Of a stretch of DNA of 43,364 bases, positions 15,164-22,099 are shown one piece after another. A model generated the notes under the pieces. It was not told where the DNA came from and made no database searches. It was given only the letters and a program-made list of their open reading frames with translations. Source of the DNA: Frankiales bacterium (GTDB lineage: Bacteria > Actinomycetota > Actinomycetes > JAFAQI01); contig JAICXQ010000015.1 of assembly GCA_025980325.1 (NCBI GenBank), positions 1 through 43,364 of the forward strand. Reading direction: 5' to 3'. The stretch's first letter is position 1. The number at the start of each line of letters is the position of its first letter. The position numbers were made by a program, and so were the translations under genes.

Positions 15164-16282
15164 TCAACCACCCTGACCCGCGCCGGTAAAGGCGAGTACG
15201 ACGGTCGCGCCGCGGCAGCCGTCCTGATCAGCCGTGGTGCTGTTCGCCATTCCGATGCTCGGCAGATCGCCGGGCACCGCGTCCAGCGAGGACAGATTCA
15301 CCGCGGGCGCGCCCGCGTCGAGAGCCAGCGGGTACGTGCCGCCGTACTGCGTCACGACGTAGTCGGCGGTCGTGCAGCTCAGGCTCGGGTCGACCCCGGC
15401 AGCCTTCGTGACCGACTGGACCGTGACGGTCAGGTTGGTGACGTTCAGCGGTTGGTTGTTCGGGTTGCCGAGGACGAGGTCGAGCGGGATCGTCACGCCG
15501 GGCGCGACGTCCGAGAACGACGGACCGTTGATGGAGAACGACTTTCCGGTGCCGTCGAGGTTGAGCACGACGGTCGTCGTCTGCTGCGGCTGACCCGTCG
15601 CGTCTCCAGCGATCGTCAACGTATAGGCGCCGCTCGCCGTGTTGCTCTTCGTCGTCACGGTCATCGTCGAGGAGTGGCCGGTCGTGACCGACGTCGGCGA
15701 GAACGACGCCACCATGCCGGCCGGAAGAGCACCCAACGTCGAGAGCGCGACACTGCCGCCGAAGTCGCCGCCGACGTCAACCTGGTACGTCGCGGTGTCG
15801 CCCGGCAGCATCGAGTTCGCGGCCGGTGTGGCGGAGACCAAGAAGGTCGGCGCGACGTACGGCGTCACCGTCAAGGTCATCGTCGCCGCGTGTGAAAGCG
15901 AACCGCTCGTCCCCGTCACCGTGACGTCGCGGTAGATGCCGGTCGGCGTCGTCGGCGATGTGGTCACGGAGACCGACGACGTGCCCGACCCCTTCGTCAG
16001 CGCAATCGGGCTGAACGAAGCGGTCGCCCCCGTTGGCAGGCCGGACGCCGTCAGTTGGACCGGCGACGAAAAACCGTTGGTGCCGTTGAGCGTTACCGCG
16101 AACAGTGCGGTCTGTCCTTGGCCGACGCTCTGGCCCAACGGCGACGCGACGACGGTGAAGTCGGCCTTCGCCGCGCCGGTGAGGAAGAAGCCGCCGGTCG
16201 CGGTGACCGCCGCCACCGTTACGACGACGAGCCCGCCGACCGGCGTCAGGGCCCAAGCCCCTAGACCTTTCGACAGGCTCAC
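15164..16282 (-). CDS. Exported Ig-like repeat protein of the matrix operon
   Basis: Predicted extracellular protein of 372 aa; GTG at 16280-16282 with GAGGAG upstream. A TM-like signal (LVVVTVAAVTATGGFFLTG) lies at about residues 18-36. Two Ig-like modules follow (ADFTVVASPLGQSVGQGQTA and FLVSATPAANSMLPGDTATY), each with the phrase PTGATASFSP or PAGMVASFSP, the repeat type seen in prokaryotic surface proteins. The C-terminal 130 residues are a third domain with NPNNQPLNVTNLTVTV and two cysteines (SLSCTTADY and DQDGCRGATVVLAFTG), matching the domain in the adjacent two products. No sorting motif. The stop and the next start are separated by 1 nt. Confidence 0.7.
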   Translation of the reverse strand: MSLSKGLGAWALTPVGGLVVVTVAAVTATGGFFLTGAAKADFTVVASPLGQSVGQGQTALFAVTLNGTNGFSSPVQLTASGLPTGATASFSPIALTKGSGTSSVSVTTSPTTPTGIYRDVTVTGTSGSLSHAATMTLTVTPYVAPTFLVSATPAANSMLPGDTATYQVDVGGDFGGSVALSTLGALPAGMVASFSPTSVTTGHSSTMTVTTKSNTASGAYTLTIAGDATGQPQQTTTVVLNLDGTGKSFSINGPSFSDVAPGVTIPLDLVLGNPNNQPLNVTNLTVTVQSVTKAAGVDPSLSCTTADYVVTQYGGTYPLALDAGAPAVNLSSLDAVPGDLPSIGMANSTTADQDGCRGATVVLAFTGAGQGG

Positions 16283-16326
16283 GGTCGGCTCCTCAATGCG
16301 GTCGTTGCGAAAAGTGGGAAGAAAAT

Positions 16327-16360
16327 GGGGGCGAGACGTCCCCTGTGCCGCCTCGCCCCC
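16327..16360 (-). terminator. Intrinsic terminator after first matrix gene
   Basis: A perfect 9-bp stem (GGGGGCGAG at 16327-16335, CTCGCCCCC at 16352-16360). On the minus strand it is followed by ATTTTCTTCC, a T-rich tract. It lies between the stop at 16378 and the start at 16282, so it would trim most transcripts after the first gene and make that product the most abundant. Confidence 0.7.
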
Positions 16361-16377
16361 GGCGCTTGGCTAGCCGG

Positions 16378-16878
16378 TCAGCTGTTGCCGAGCGAGATGG
16401 TGATGGTCTGGCCCTCGCACTTGGACTGGTCGTCGGTCGTCGAGTCCGCGAACGAGAGGTTCGCCGTGCCGAGGCCGACGCTGCCGTCGCCGCCCGCGGT
16501 GTGGGCCGGGACCTGACCACCGGTCGGTGCGGCGTCGAGGCTGAGGTACTGCGCACAGCTGTTCGACTTGTCGTCCGCCATCGCCAGCCCGTCGACGGTC
16601 TTGTTGGAGCTGATCGTCGCCGTCGGAGCCGGGACCTGAAGGATCGTCGGGCTCGCGTTGGTCGCGCTGAAGGTGACCACAACCGGCGTGCTGCCGGGAG
16701 CGAGGCTCGTGGCGGTGAACGCTGCGTGGTAGGTCACGCCGGCCGGCGTCGCGGTGCTCGTGCTCTGGCCGGAACCGGTACCCGTCGTCGTCCAGTACGC
16801 GTAGGCAACGCCCCCGCCCGCGACCACGACAGCACCTGCGGCCAGACCGGCCACGACCTTCTTGTTGACCTTGAACAT
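16378..16878 (-). CDS. TasA-like exported protein, likely major subunit, 166 aa
   Basis: The ATG at 16876-16878 follows AAGGGGAG; the longer frame upstream is not supported. Signal peptide: basic MFKVNKKVV, hydrophobic core to about residue 24, then VAYAYWTTTGTGSGQ with the cleavage site AYA before aromatic Y/W, as in SipW-processed camelysin/TasA precursors. The mature part (about 138 aa) is a single beta-rich domain with VTFSATNASPTILQVP and cysteines in NSCAQYLSL and SKCEGQTITISLG. It is the first gene of the operon, has the strongest SD, and is separated from the rest by a terminator, all consistent with high expression. No SipW-like signal peptidase gene is in the window. Confidence 0.75.
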   Translation of the reverse strand: MFKVNKKVVAGLAAGAVVVAGGGVAYAYWTTTGTGSGQSTSTATPAGVTYHAAFTATSLAPGSTPVVVTFSATNASPTILQVPAPTATISSNKTVDGLAMADDKSNSCAQYLSLDAAPTGGQVPAHTAGGDGSVGLGTANLSFADSTTDDQSKCEGQTITISLGNS

Positions 16879-16888
16879 CTCGGCTCCC

Positions 16889-16911
16889 CTTCCAGGAGAC
16901 TTATCTGGAAG
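16889..16911 (-). promoter_or_regulatory. Hairpin overlapping the SD of the major subunit gene
   Basis: A 7-bp perfect inverted repeat (CTTCCAG at 16889-16895, CTGGAAG at 16905-16911). On the mRNA the second arm runs directly into the GGAAGGGGAG Shine-Dalgarno, so folding could mask ribosome binding. May control translation or stabilise the 5' end; not proven. Confidence 0.4.
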
Positions 16912-17265
16912 AGCGCCGGTTTCGCCTCTACTCCCCGCCGGGCCAATCAAGGCGACCATGTCGCCCGGCGGATCAACGCTCGCTCTGGCCGGACCCCCGT
17001 CGGCTCCGGCCTGACACGAGCCACCCTGCCGCGTCATTACAGCCGGCAACATCGGACGTTGCGTCACTGTCCGTAGGCGTCCGGCTGATGAGCGCTCCGC
17101 CGTACGACGAAACGACATAGGCACTCGGGACCACTCGCGCGTAGTCCGGCGCCCGCTTATGCCCCGATATGGGCGTTGAGATGGGCCTCAACACCAGTAG
17201 GTGACGATGCAGGCGTTGAGACCCGTTGAGTGACGGATCGTCACCGTCACGGCAGACTGCATGTC
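16912..17265. other. Intergenic region with GTTGAG repeats
   Basis: About 350 nt with no supported gene between the matrix operon and the divergent small membrane protein. It holds GTTGAG at 17175-17180, 17215-17220 and 17225-17230, an inverted CTCAAC at 17187-17192, and the palindrome GTGACG-GAT-CGTCAC at 17230-17244. These may be operator sites for the divergent promoters; no clear -35/-10 pair was found. Confidence 0.35.
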
Positions 17266-17472
17266 GTGACGAGCCCGCTGTTGAACCCGAAGATCCAGTT
17301 CTTCTTCTACCTGATCGCGTGCCTCGCGTTTCTGGGCGCGGCGTTCATTCCGGCCGAGGGCGCGCTACGCGTACTCACCAAACAGAACCTGCTGGCCATG
17401 GGGCTCGCGCTCGTGATCGCGCCGAGCGTCTACATCTTCTTCCGGCTCGGGTTCCACCCGCGGCCGTTCTAA
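17266..17472 (+). CDS. Small two-TM membrane protein, 68 aa
   Basis: The GTG at 17266 gives a product with two hydrophobic helices: FFFYLIACLAFLGAAFIP, and LLAMGLALVIAPSVYIFFRL after a short loop (RVLTKQN). It ends FHPRPF. A GTG at 17230 would add 12 mostly polar residues and overlap a palindrome. It is divergent from the matrix operon and followed by a strong hairpin terminator. No family recognised; two-helix proteins of this size often partner larger membrane complexes. Confidence 0.6.
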   Translation: MTSPLLNPKIQFFFYLIACLAFLGAAFIPAEGALRVLTKQNLLAMGLALVIAPSVYIFFRLGFHPRPF

Positions 17473-17492
17473 CCCAGAGCGCGCAACGAAAT

Positions 17493-17531
17493 GTGGCCCC
17501 GGCAACGCACGGGGGCGGTTGCCGGGGCCAC
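17493..17531. terminator. Strong bidirectional hairpin terminator
   Basis: A perfect 14-bp inverted repeat (GTGGCCCCGGCAAC at 17493-17506, GTTGCCGGGGCCAC at 17518-17531) with an 11-nt loop. It lies between the stops of convergent genes ending at 17472 and 17593. There is no clear T-tract, as is common for actinobacterial terminators. Confidence 0.75.
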
Positions 17532-17592
17532 GTCTCGCTAGCCCGGCGGCGGATTGGATGCGCAGGGGGCCGCCGCCGGAGTTCGGGTTAAC

Positions 17593-18138
17593 TCAGTGCC
17601 CGTGCCCACCGTTGTTCGGGTGCGCGGGGTGCGACGGCGGCACGGTGGTCGGCTTGCCGCCCTCACCGGAGTCGCTGTCCGGGCTGTCGGTGCTGTCCGG
17701 GCTGTCGGTCGCGTCCGGCGTGCCCGCCGTCGACGGCTTGCCGCACGACGACTGCGCCGCGGCGCTGACCGCCTTGCCGTGCGCGTTCGGCGCCGGCGAC
17801 GCGGTACCCGACGGGGTCGGCGTCGCGTGCGCCACCGACGAGACGTACGCGCCGTGGTTCTTCGCGTTGTCGCAGGTCACCGGCGAGGCCGGCGCCGAGC
17901 TGGTCGGGGTCACGTCGGGCGTCTGCGTCGTGTCCGTCGTGGTGGCGGAATCGGTGCCGTTGGCCGACGCGGAAGCGCTCGGCGCTGCACTCGCGATGGC
18001 GAGGCCGGGCGCGGCGTGCGAGTTGGCGACGGTCGTCGCGACGGCGAGGCCGCCGCCGGTCGCGGCGCTGACGGCAAGAACTGCGGCCGCGCTCTTCGCG
18101 TGCGTGCCGACGATCGTGATGACACTGGACAAACTCAT
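17593..18138 (-). CDS. Exported Ser/Thr/Pro-rich protein with His tail
   Basis: The ATG at 18136-18138 with SD TCGGAGGTACC gives a 181-aa protein. A hydrophobic stretch (AAAVLAVSAATGGGLAVATTV) is followed by a low-complexity Ser/Thr/Pro/Ala region. A small central part with two cysteines (VTCDNAKNHGAYVSSVAH and SSCGKPS) resembles the CDNAKNHGAYVS pattern of short exported actinobacterial proteins. The end is acidic (TDSPDSTDSPDSDSG) and then His-rich (PPSHPAHPNNGGHGH). The His-Pro tail is similar to tails in the 18232 and 5345 products. Probably cell-wall spanning; function unknown. It is downstream of the sigma/anti-sigma pair on the same strand, so possibly a regulon member. Confidence 0.65.
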   Translation of the reverse strand: MSLSSVITIVGTHAKSAAAVLAVSAATGGGLAVATTVANSHAAPGLAIASAAPSASASANGTDSATTTDTTQTPDVTPTSSAPASPVTCDNAKNHGAYVSSVAHATPTPSGTASPAPNAHGKAVSAAAQSSCGKPSTAGTPDATDSPDSTDSPDSDSGEGGKPTTVPPSHPAHPNNGGHGH

Positions 18139-18231
18139 CGGTTCCGGTACCTCCGAGAAAGGGGGCGTTCCCGCCATCGGTCAGCGGGCTCAACAGTCCA
18201 TCGACCGGGCGCGCCGGCTCATTACAAAGAA

Positions 18232-18897
18232 CTAGTGCGCATGCGGGTGAATCGTCGGCAGTGGCGAGGGCCGGTGCGAAGGAGTCGGCGTCGGCGGCGC
18301 CGGGTGCGCCGGCGAAGGTGTCGCGTGCGGATTCGGATGCGACGACGCCGGCGTCGACGGGTGCGCCGGATGCGACGGGTGCACCGGGTGGACCGGCTTG
18401 CCGGTCGAGCCCGACGGCCGCGGGCTGGGGTGCGCGCCGGTCTGACCGGGCGCGGTGCCCGACGTTCCGTTGCCGTGCGGACCGCTCGACCCGCCGTGGT
18501 TGTCCGGAACGTGTACGCCGATGGCGCCGAGCACGTCGTGCGCCGTACCTTGCGCCGGACCGGGCAGCGACCCAGTCGCGGCCGCGGCGACGCCGCCGCC
18601 GAGCACGAGCACGCCCGCGCTCGTCGCGATCGCCAGCCGGGTGCGCGTCTCGGTCAGCCAGCGCACCGGCGTACGGCGCATCTTGCGGAGGGGGACGGCC
18701 TCGGTGAACGCGGCGAGAGCGGCCGACTCGCCCGGCTGGGCGCCTGCGTCGGCGGGTGCCGAGGCGGCCCGAAGCAGGGCGTACAGGGAGCCGAGCTCCG
18801 GCGCGGGCTCGTCGCCGGCGGCAACGTTCGCGAGCAGGCGCTCGAGAGCGCCGGCGGACATGCCGCCGACGTCGCCGGGCTGCTCGGGAACGCTCAC
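18232..18897 (-). CDS. Putative anti-sigma factor with extracellular His-Pro tail
   Basis: A 221-aa single-pass membrane protein. Its GTG start overlaps the stop of the sigma gene by 4 nt (18894-18897), the usual sigma/anti-sigma coupling. A cytoplasmic helical part of about 90 residues (LERLLANVAAGDEPAPELGS) is followed by a TM helix (LAIATSAGVLVLGGGVAAAA). Outside is a Gly/Ser/Pro-rich stretch ending in many His-Pro units (HPVHPSHPAHPSTP, then further His-containing units). No zinc-binding HxxxCxxC motif is seen, so it is not a classical ZAS protein. The tail could sense metal or envelope state (inference). Confidence 0.7.
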   Translation of the reverse strand: MSVPEQPGDVGGMSAGALERLLANVAAGDEPAPELGSLYALLRAASAPADAGAQPGESAALAAFTEAVPLRKMRRTPVRWLTETRTRLAIATSAGVLVLGGGVAAAATGSLPGPAQGTAHDVLGAIGVHVPDNHGGSSGPHGNGTSGTAPGQTGAHPSPRPSGSTGKPVHPVHPSHPAHPSTPASSHPNPHATPSPAHPAPPTPTPSHRPSPLPTIHPHAH

Positions 18898-19466
18898 GTT
18901 TCGTCCATCGTCGTGACCAACGCGGGCATTACATCGGGACCGGGGATCATCTCGGCCAGCCGGCGCAGCCCGCGGTGGCACAGCACCCGCACGTGGTTGG
19001 CGGTCTTGCCGGTGATCTCGGCCACCTCGCCCACGTCGAGCTGCGCCACGACCCGCAACGTGACGATCTCCGCCTGTTCCTCGGGCAACCGGGCAATCAA
19101 GGCGAGCGCTTCGTCCGACGCGGCGCGGTCCACGACCGCCGACGCGACGTCGTCCGGCGCGCGCTGCTCCGGCGGCTCGTCGGTCAGCTCCTCCGGCCGC
19201 CGGGTCGACGCGCGGACCATGTCGACCCATCGCGCCCGGGCGATCGTGACGAGCCAGCCGCGCAGATCGCTTTCGTTCCCGCGGAACTTGACCAGTCCGC
19301 GCAATGCACCGACCCACGTCTCGGCGGCGAGATCCTCGGCGTTCGACCGGCCCGCGAGGACGGTGAGGTAGCGCAACAACACCGGCTGCATGGCCCGGTA
19401 GAGGACGGTGAACGCGTCCTCGTCTCCGTGCTGAGCCCGCCTCAGCACGCCGGGGAAATCGTCCAC
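18894..19466 (-). CDS. ECF-type RNA polymerase sigma factor
   Basis: A 190-aa sigma-70 family regulator. Region 2 is visible at about residues 20-85 (FTVLYRAMQPVLLRYLTVLA, NAEDLAAETWVGALR, DLRGWLVTIARARWVDMVRA). Region 4 is at about 125-180 (ALALIARLPEEQAEIVTLRV, then DVGEVAEITGKTANHVRVLC). GTG at 19464-19466 has no SD, so translation may be leaderless or start weakly. It is coupled to the anti-sigma gene by a GTGA overlap. Typical ECF architecture, probably envelope-stress or surface-gene control; the target promoters are not known. Confidence 0.9.
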   Translation of the reverse strand: MDDFPGVLRRAQHGDEDAFTVLYRAMQPVLLRYLTVLAGRSNAEDLAAETWVGALRGLVKFRGNESDLRGWLVTIARARWVDMVRASTRRPEELTDEPPEQRAPDDVASAVVDRAASDEALALIARLPEEQAEIVTLRVVAQLDVGEVAEITGKTANHVRVLCHRGLRRLAEMIPGPDVMPALVTTMDET

Positions 19467-19518
19467 GTATCTACTGTGCCTGTTCGCGCCGCCGAGCGCG
19501 ACCGGAACGCCTTAGTGA

Positions 19519-22062
19519 TCAGCGCTGGCGCAGTGCTACGACCCGCGCTTCCTGCGGGACCCGCTGCTTCGCTATCTGTGGCACCAGGGCGTCGCTCATC
19601 AGGATCCGGGCGCGGAACGCGTCGGCCGGCATCGGCCGGTCGAGGTGGAAGCCCTGCGCGATGTCACAGCGCAGCGCGTGCAGCGCAGCCAGCGTCTGGG
19701 CGTCCTCGACGCCCTCCGCGACGACGCGCACCCCGAGACCGTGGGCGAGCTCGATCGTCGCGCGGACGATCGCCGCGTCGCTCTCGGAGACCGTCATCCG
19801 CGAGACGAAGTTGCGGTCGACCTTGAGTTCGTTCACCGCCGTACGGGTCAGGAACGTCATCGAGGAGTAACCGGTACCGAAGTCGTCGACCGACAGCTGC
19901 ACGCCGAGCTGCCGAAGTTCGCCGAGCACCCGCTCGACGACCTCGAGCTCGCTCATCATCGTCCGCTCGGTGATCTCGAGCACGAGCGACGATGGCGGCA
20001 GGTTGTAACGCTGCAGCGTCGTCGCGACCGCCGACGGCAACGCGGGGTCGAGCAGGTTACGGGCCGACAGGTTCACCGACACGTGCAGGTCGGTGCCGAG
20101 GTCGCGCCACGACGCCGCCTCGCGGATCGCCTTGTTCAGCACGTACATCGTGAAGTCGTGGGCGAGGCCGGAGTCCTCGGCGAGGCTGATGAACTCCGAC
20201 GGCGGCAGCAGACCGCGCTGCGGGTGGTTCCAGCGCACGAGCGCCTCGGCCGCGACGAGCCGGCCTTCCGCGATCGAATGCTGCGGCTGGAAGTGCAGCA
20301 CCAGTTCGTCGCGAGCGAGCGCGGTACGCAGTTCGGCCGCGAGCGTGAGCCGCGACACCGAGCTGTCGTCGTGGTCGCGGCTGTACGTCCGCGACGATCC
20401 GCGAGCCGTCTTCGCCTGGTAGAGCGCGATGTCCGCGTGGGCCAGCAGTTCGTCGACGTTCATCGAGTCCGCGGGGTAGTGCGCGATGCCGACGCTGCCT
20501 TCGACCGACAGGCGCAGCCCGTCGACGATGACCGGCGTCGCCAGCGCCGTCAGCACGGCCTTCGCGACCCGCTCCGCGTCTTCGGTCGCCTCCGTGTCCG
20601 GCAGCAAGATGGCGAACTCGTCACCGCCGAGTCGCGCGATCGTGTCGGTCTGGCGAAGCACCGCTTCGAGCCGTTGCGCGGCGGCTTGCAGCAGCCGGTC
20701 GCCGGTCGGGTGGCCGAGAGTGTCGTTGATGCTCTTGAAGTGGTCGAGGTCGACCAGCAGCAGGCTCACGGCCGCGTCCGGGGCGGACAGGTACTCCGCC
20801 GCGCGACGGACCAGCAGCGCGCGGTTCGGCAGGCCGGTGAGCGAGTCGTGCGTCGCTTCGTGCTCGTGCCGGCGGGACGCCTCGCGCGTGTGTTCGTAGA
20901 GCTGCGCGTTGTAGACGCTCGCCGCGACCGAACGGCCGAAGGTCACCAGCACCTGCCGTTCGCGGTCCGTCAGGCGTACGCCGGAGCGGAACTGCAACCG
21001 CAGAGCACCGAGCGCCTGGTCGTTCTCCGGGCTGTCGAGTCGCATCACGAGTGCGTGTGACGACGTCGTCGCGCCGGAGCTCAACGACTCGGACACCGAG
21101 CTGACGAGCGCACCGCTCTGCAGGTCGAGTACGTCGAGCACACCCGCGTCGGTGAGGTTCTGCGTCACCTCGCCGGCCGCGTCGAGGTGGTAGCGCATGA
21201 GACCCGGGCCGTCGTTGGCCCGCAACAGGATCTCGACCTCGTCGGCACGCGCGAGCCGCAGCGATCGCGCGGCCGCGACCCGTGCGACCTGGTCGACGTC
21301 GAGGCTGGCGAGGTCCTTGCTCGCGGCTTCGAGCTCCCGCCATGTGTCGCGGTCTTCCCGGGCCGAGAGGTTGCCGCGGTAGGTCGTGTAGAGCAGGCCG
21401 AGCAACACCGGCAACATCGCGACGGTCGCGGCGTTCCAACGGATCTGCAGCAGCAGCGCGGCGACGAGAGTGTTGCCGGCCAGTACACCGAGCGTCGCCG
21501 GCAGGTGCCGGCGAAGCACGGTGCCGAGGGCGAGGCCTTGCGACGCACTGACGGCCGCGGTCGTCGTCGCCGAGTTGATCCCCGAGAACACCGCGGCGGC
21601 AGTCGCGAGGCCGACCCAGTGCCGCCAGCCGTTGCTCGACGCGATCGCCGAATGACCGCTGACCGCGACCATCGCGTCGTACGCGACGGTCACCGCGATC
21701 GCCATCGACATCGCGTTGTAGTAGACCTTCATCGGCTGGCGGCCGGACAGGCTGTGCGTCAACGCGACCGACAGCGGCGCCACGAGAACGAGGTGCGGGT
21801 ACGGGACCAGCACCAACCCGAGGACGACCGCTGCTTCGCTCCAGGTGTAGGTGTAACGCTCGCCACCGAAGCGAAGGTGCATCACCGCAAGCTCGCTGGC
21901 GGCGACCAGGAACGCCGCCAGCAAGACATGCGTACCGCTGACCTTCGCGTTGCTCGTGCGTGCGTAGAGCCCGGCCACGGCCATGCAGGCGAATCCCAGC
22001 ACGTACACCGTGAACACAAGGTTCCGCAAGCGGCGTGGGCTACCGCTTAGCGATGCGAACAC
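19519..22062 (-). CDS. Membrane GGDEF-EAL c-di-GMP enzyme with GAF-like region
   Basis: An 847-aa bifunctional-type protein; GTG at 22062 with GAGGAG upstream. Residues about 13-225 hold several TM helices in an N-terminal sensor of unknown type. A GAF-like region follows (about 250-400; VLVTFGRSVAASVYNAQLYE). The GGDEF domain has DSLTGLPNR, an I-site RQTD and intact GGDEF at 479-483. The EAL domain has EALVR (606-610), SVNLSA, EITERT, VDDFGTGYSS (D726/D727), LKVDRNF and AEGVED, so both active sites look complete. Net direction (synthesis or breakdown) cannot be predicted. It begins 37 nt after the subtilase stop on the same strand, suggesting one transcript. Confidence 0.92.
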   Translation of the reverse strand: MFASLSGSPRRLRNLVFTVYVLGFACMAVAGLYARTSNAKVSGTHVLLAAFLVAASELAVMHLRFGGERYTYTWSEAAVVLGLVLVPYPHLVLVAPLSVALTHSLSGRQPMKVYYNAMSMAIAVTVAYDAMVAVSGHSAIASSNGWRHWVGLATAAAVFSGINSATTTAAVSASQGLALGTVLRRHLPATLGVLAGNTLVAALLLQIRWNAATVAMLPVLLGLLYTTYRGNLSAREDRDTWRELEAASKDLASLDVDQVARVAAARSLRLARADEVEILLRANDGPGLMRYHLDAAGEVTQNLTDAGVLDVLDLQSGALVSSVSESLSSGATTSSHALVMRLDSPENDQALGALRLQFRSGVRLTDRERQVLVTFGRSVAASVYNAQLYEHTREASRRHEHEATHDSLTGLPNRALLVRRAAEYLSAPDAAVSLLLVDLDHFKSINDTLGHPTGDRLLQAAAQRLEAVLRQTDTIARLGGDEFAILLPDTEATEDAERVAKAVLTALATPVIVDGLRLSVEGSVGIAHYPADSMNVDELLAHADIALYQAKTARGSSRTYSRDHDDSSVSRLTLAAELRTALARDELVLHFQPQHSIAEGRLVAAEALVRWNHPQRGLLPPSEFISLAEDSGLAHDFTMYVLNKAIREAASWRDLGTDLHVSVNLSARNLLDPALPSAVATTLQRYNLPPSSLVLEITERTMMSELEVVERVLGELRQLGVQLSVDDFGTGYSSMTFLTRTAVNELKVDRNFVSRMTVSESDAAIVRATIELAHGLGVRVVAEGVEDAQTLAALHALRCDIAQGFHLDRPMPADAFRARILMSDALVPQIAKQRVPQEARVVALRQR

Positions 22063-22099
22063 GTCTACTCCTCAGACCGAACCGGTCGTGACTCTTACT

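Noticed and set aside
19645-21060. A long plus-strand open frame (471 codons)
   Set aside because: It is the antisense shadow of the GGDEF-EAL gene, which has clear domains; the shadow protein is Arg/His-rich low complexity.
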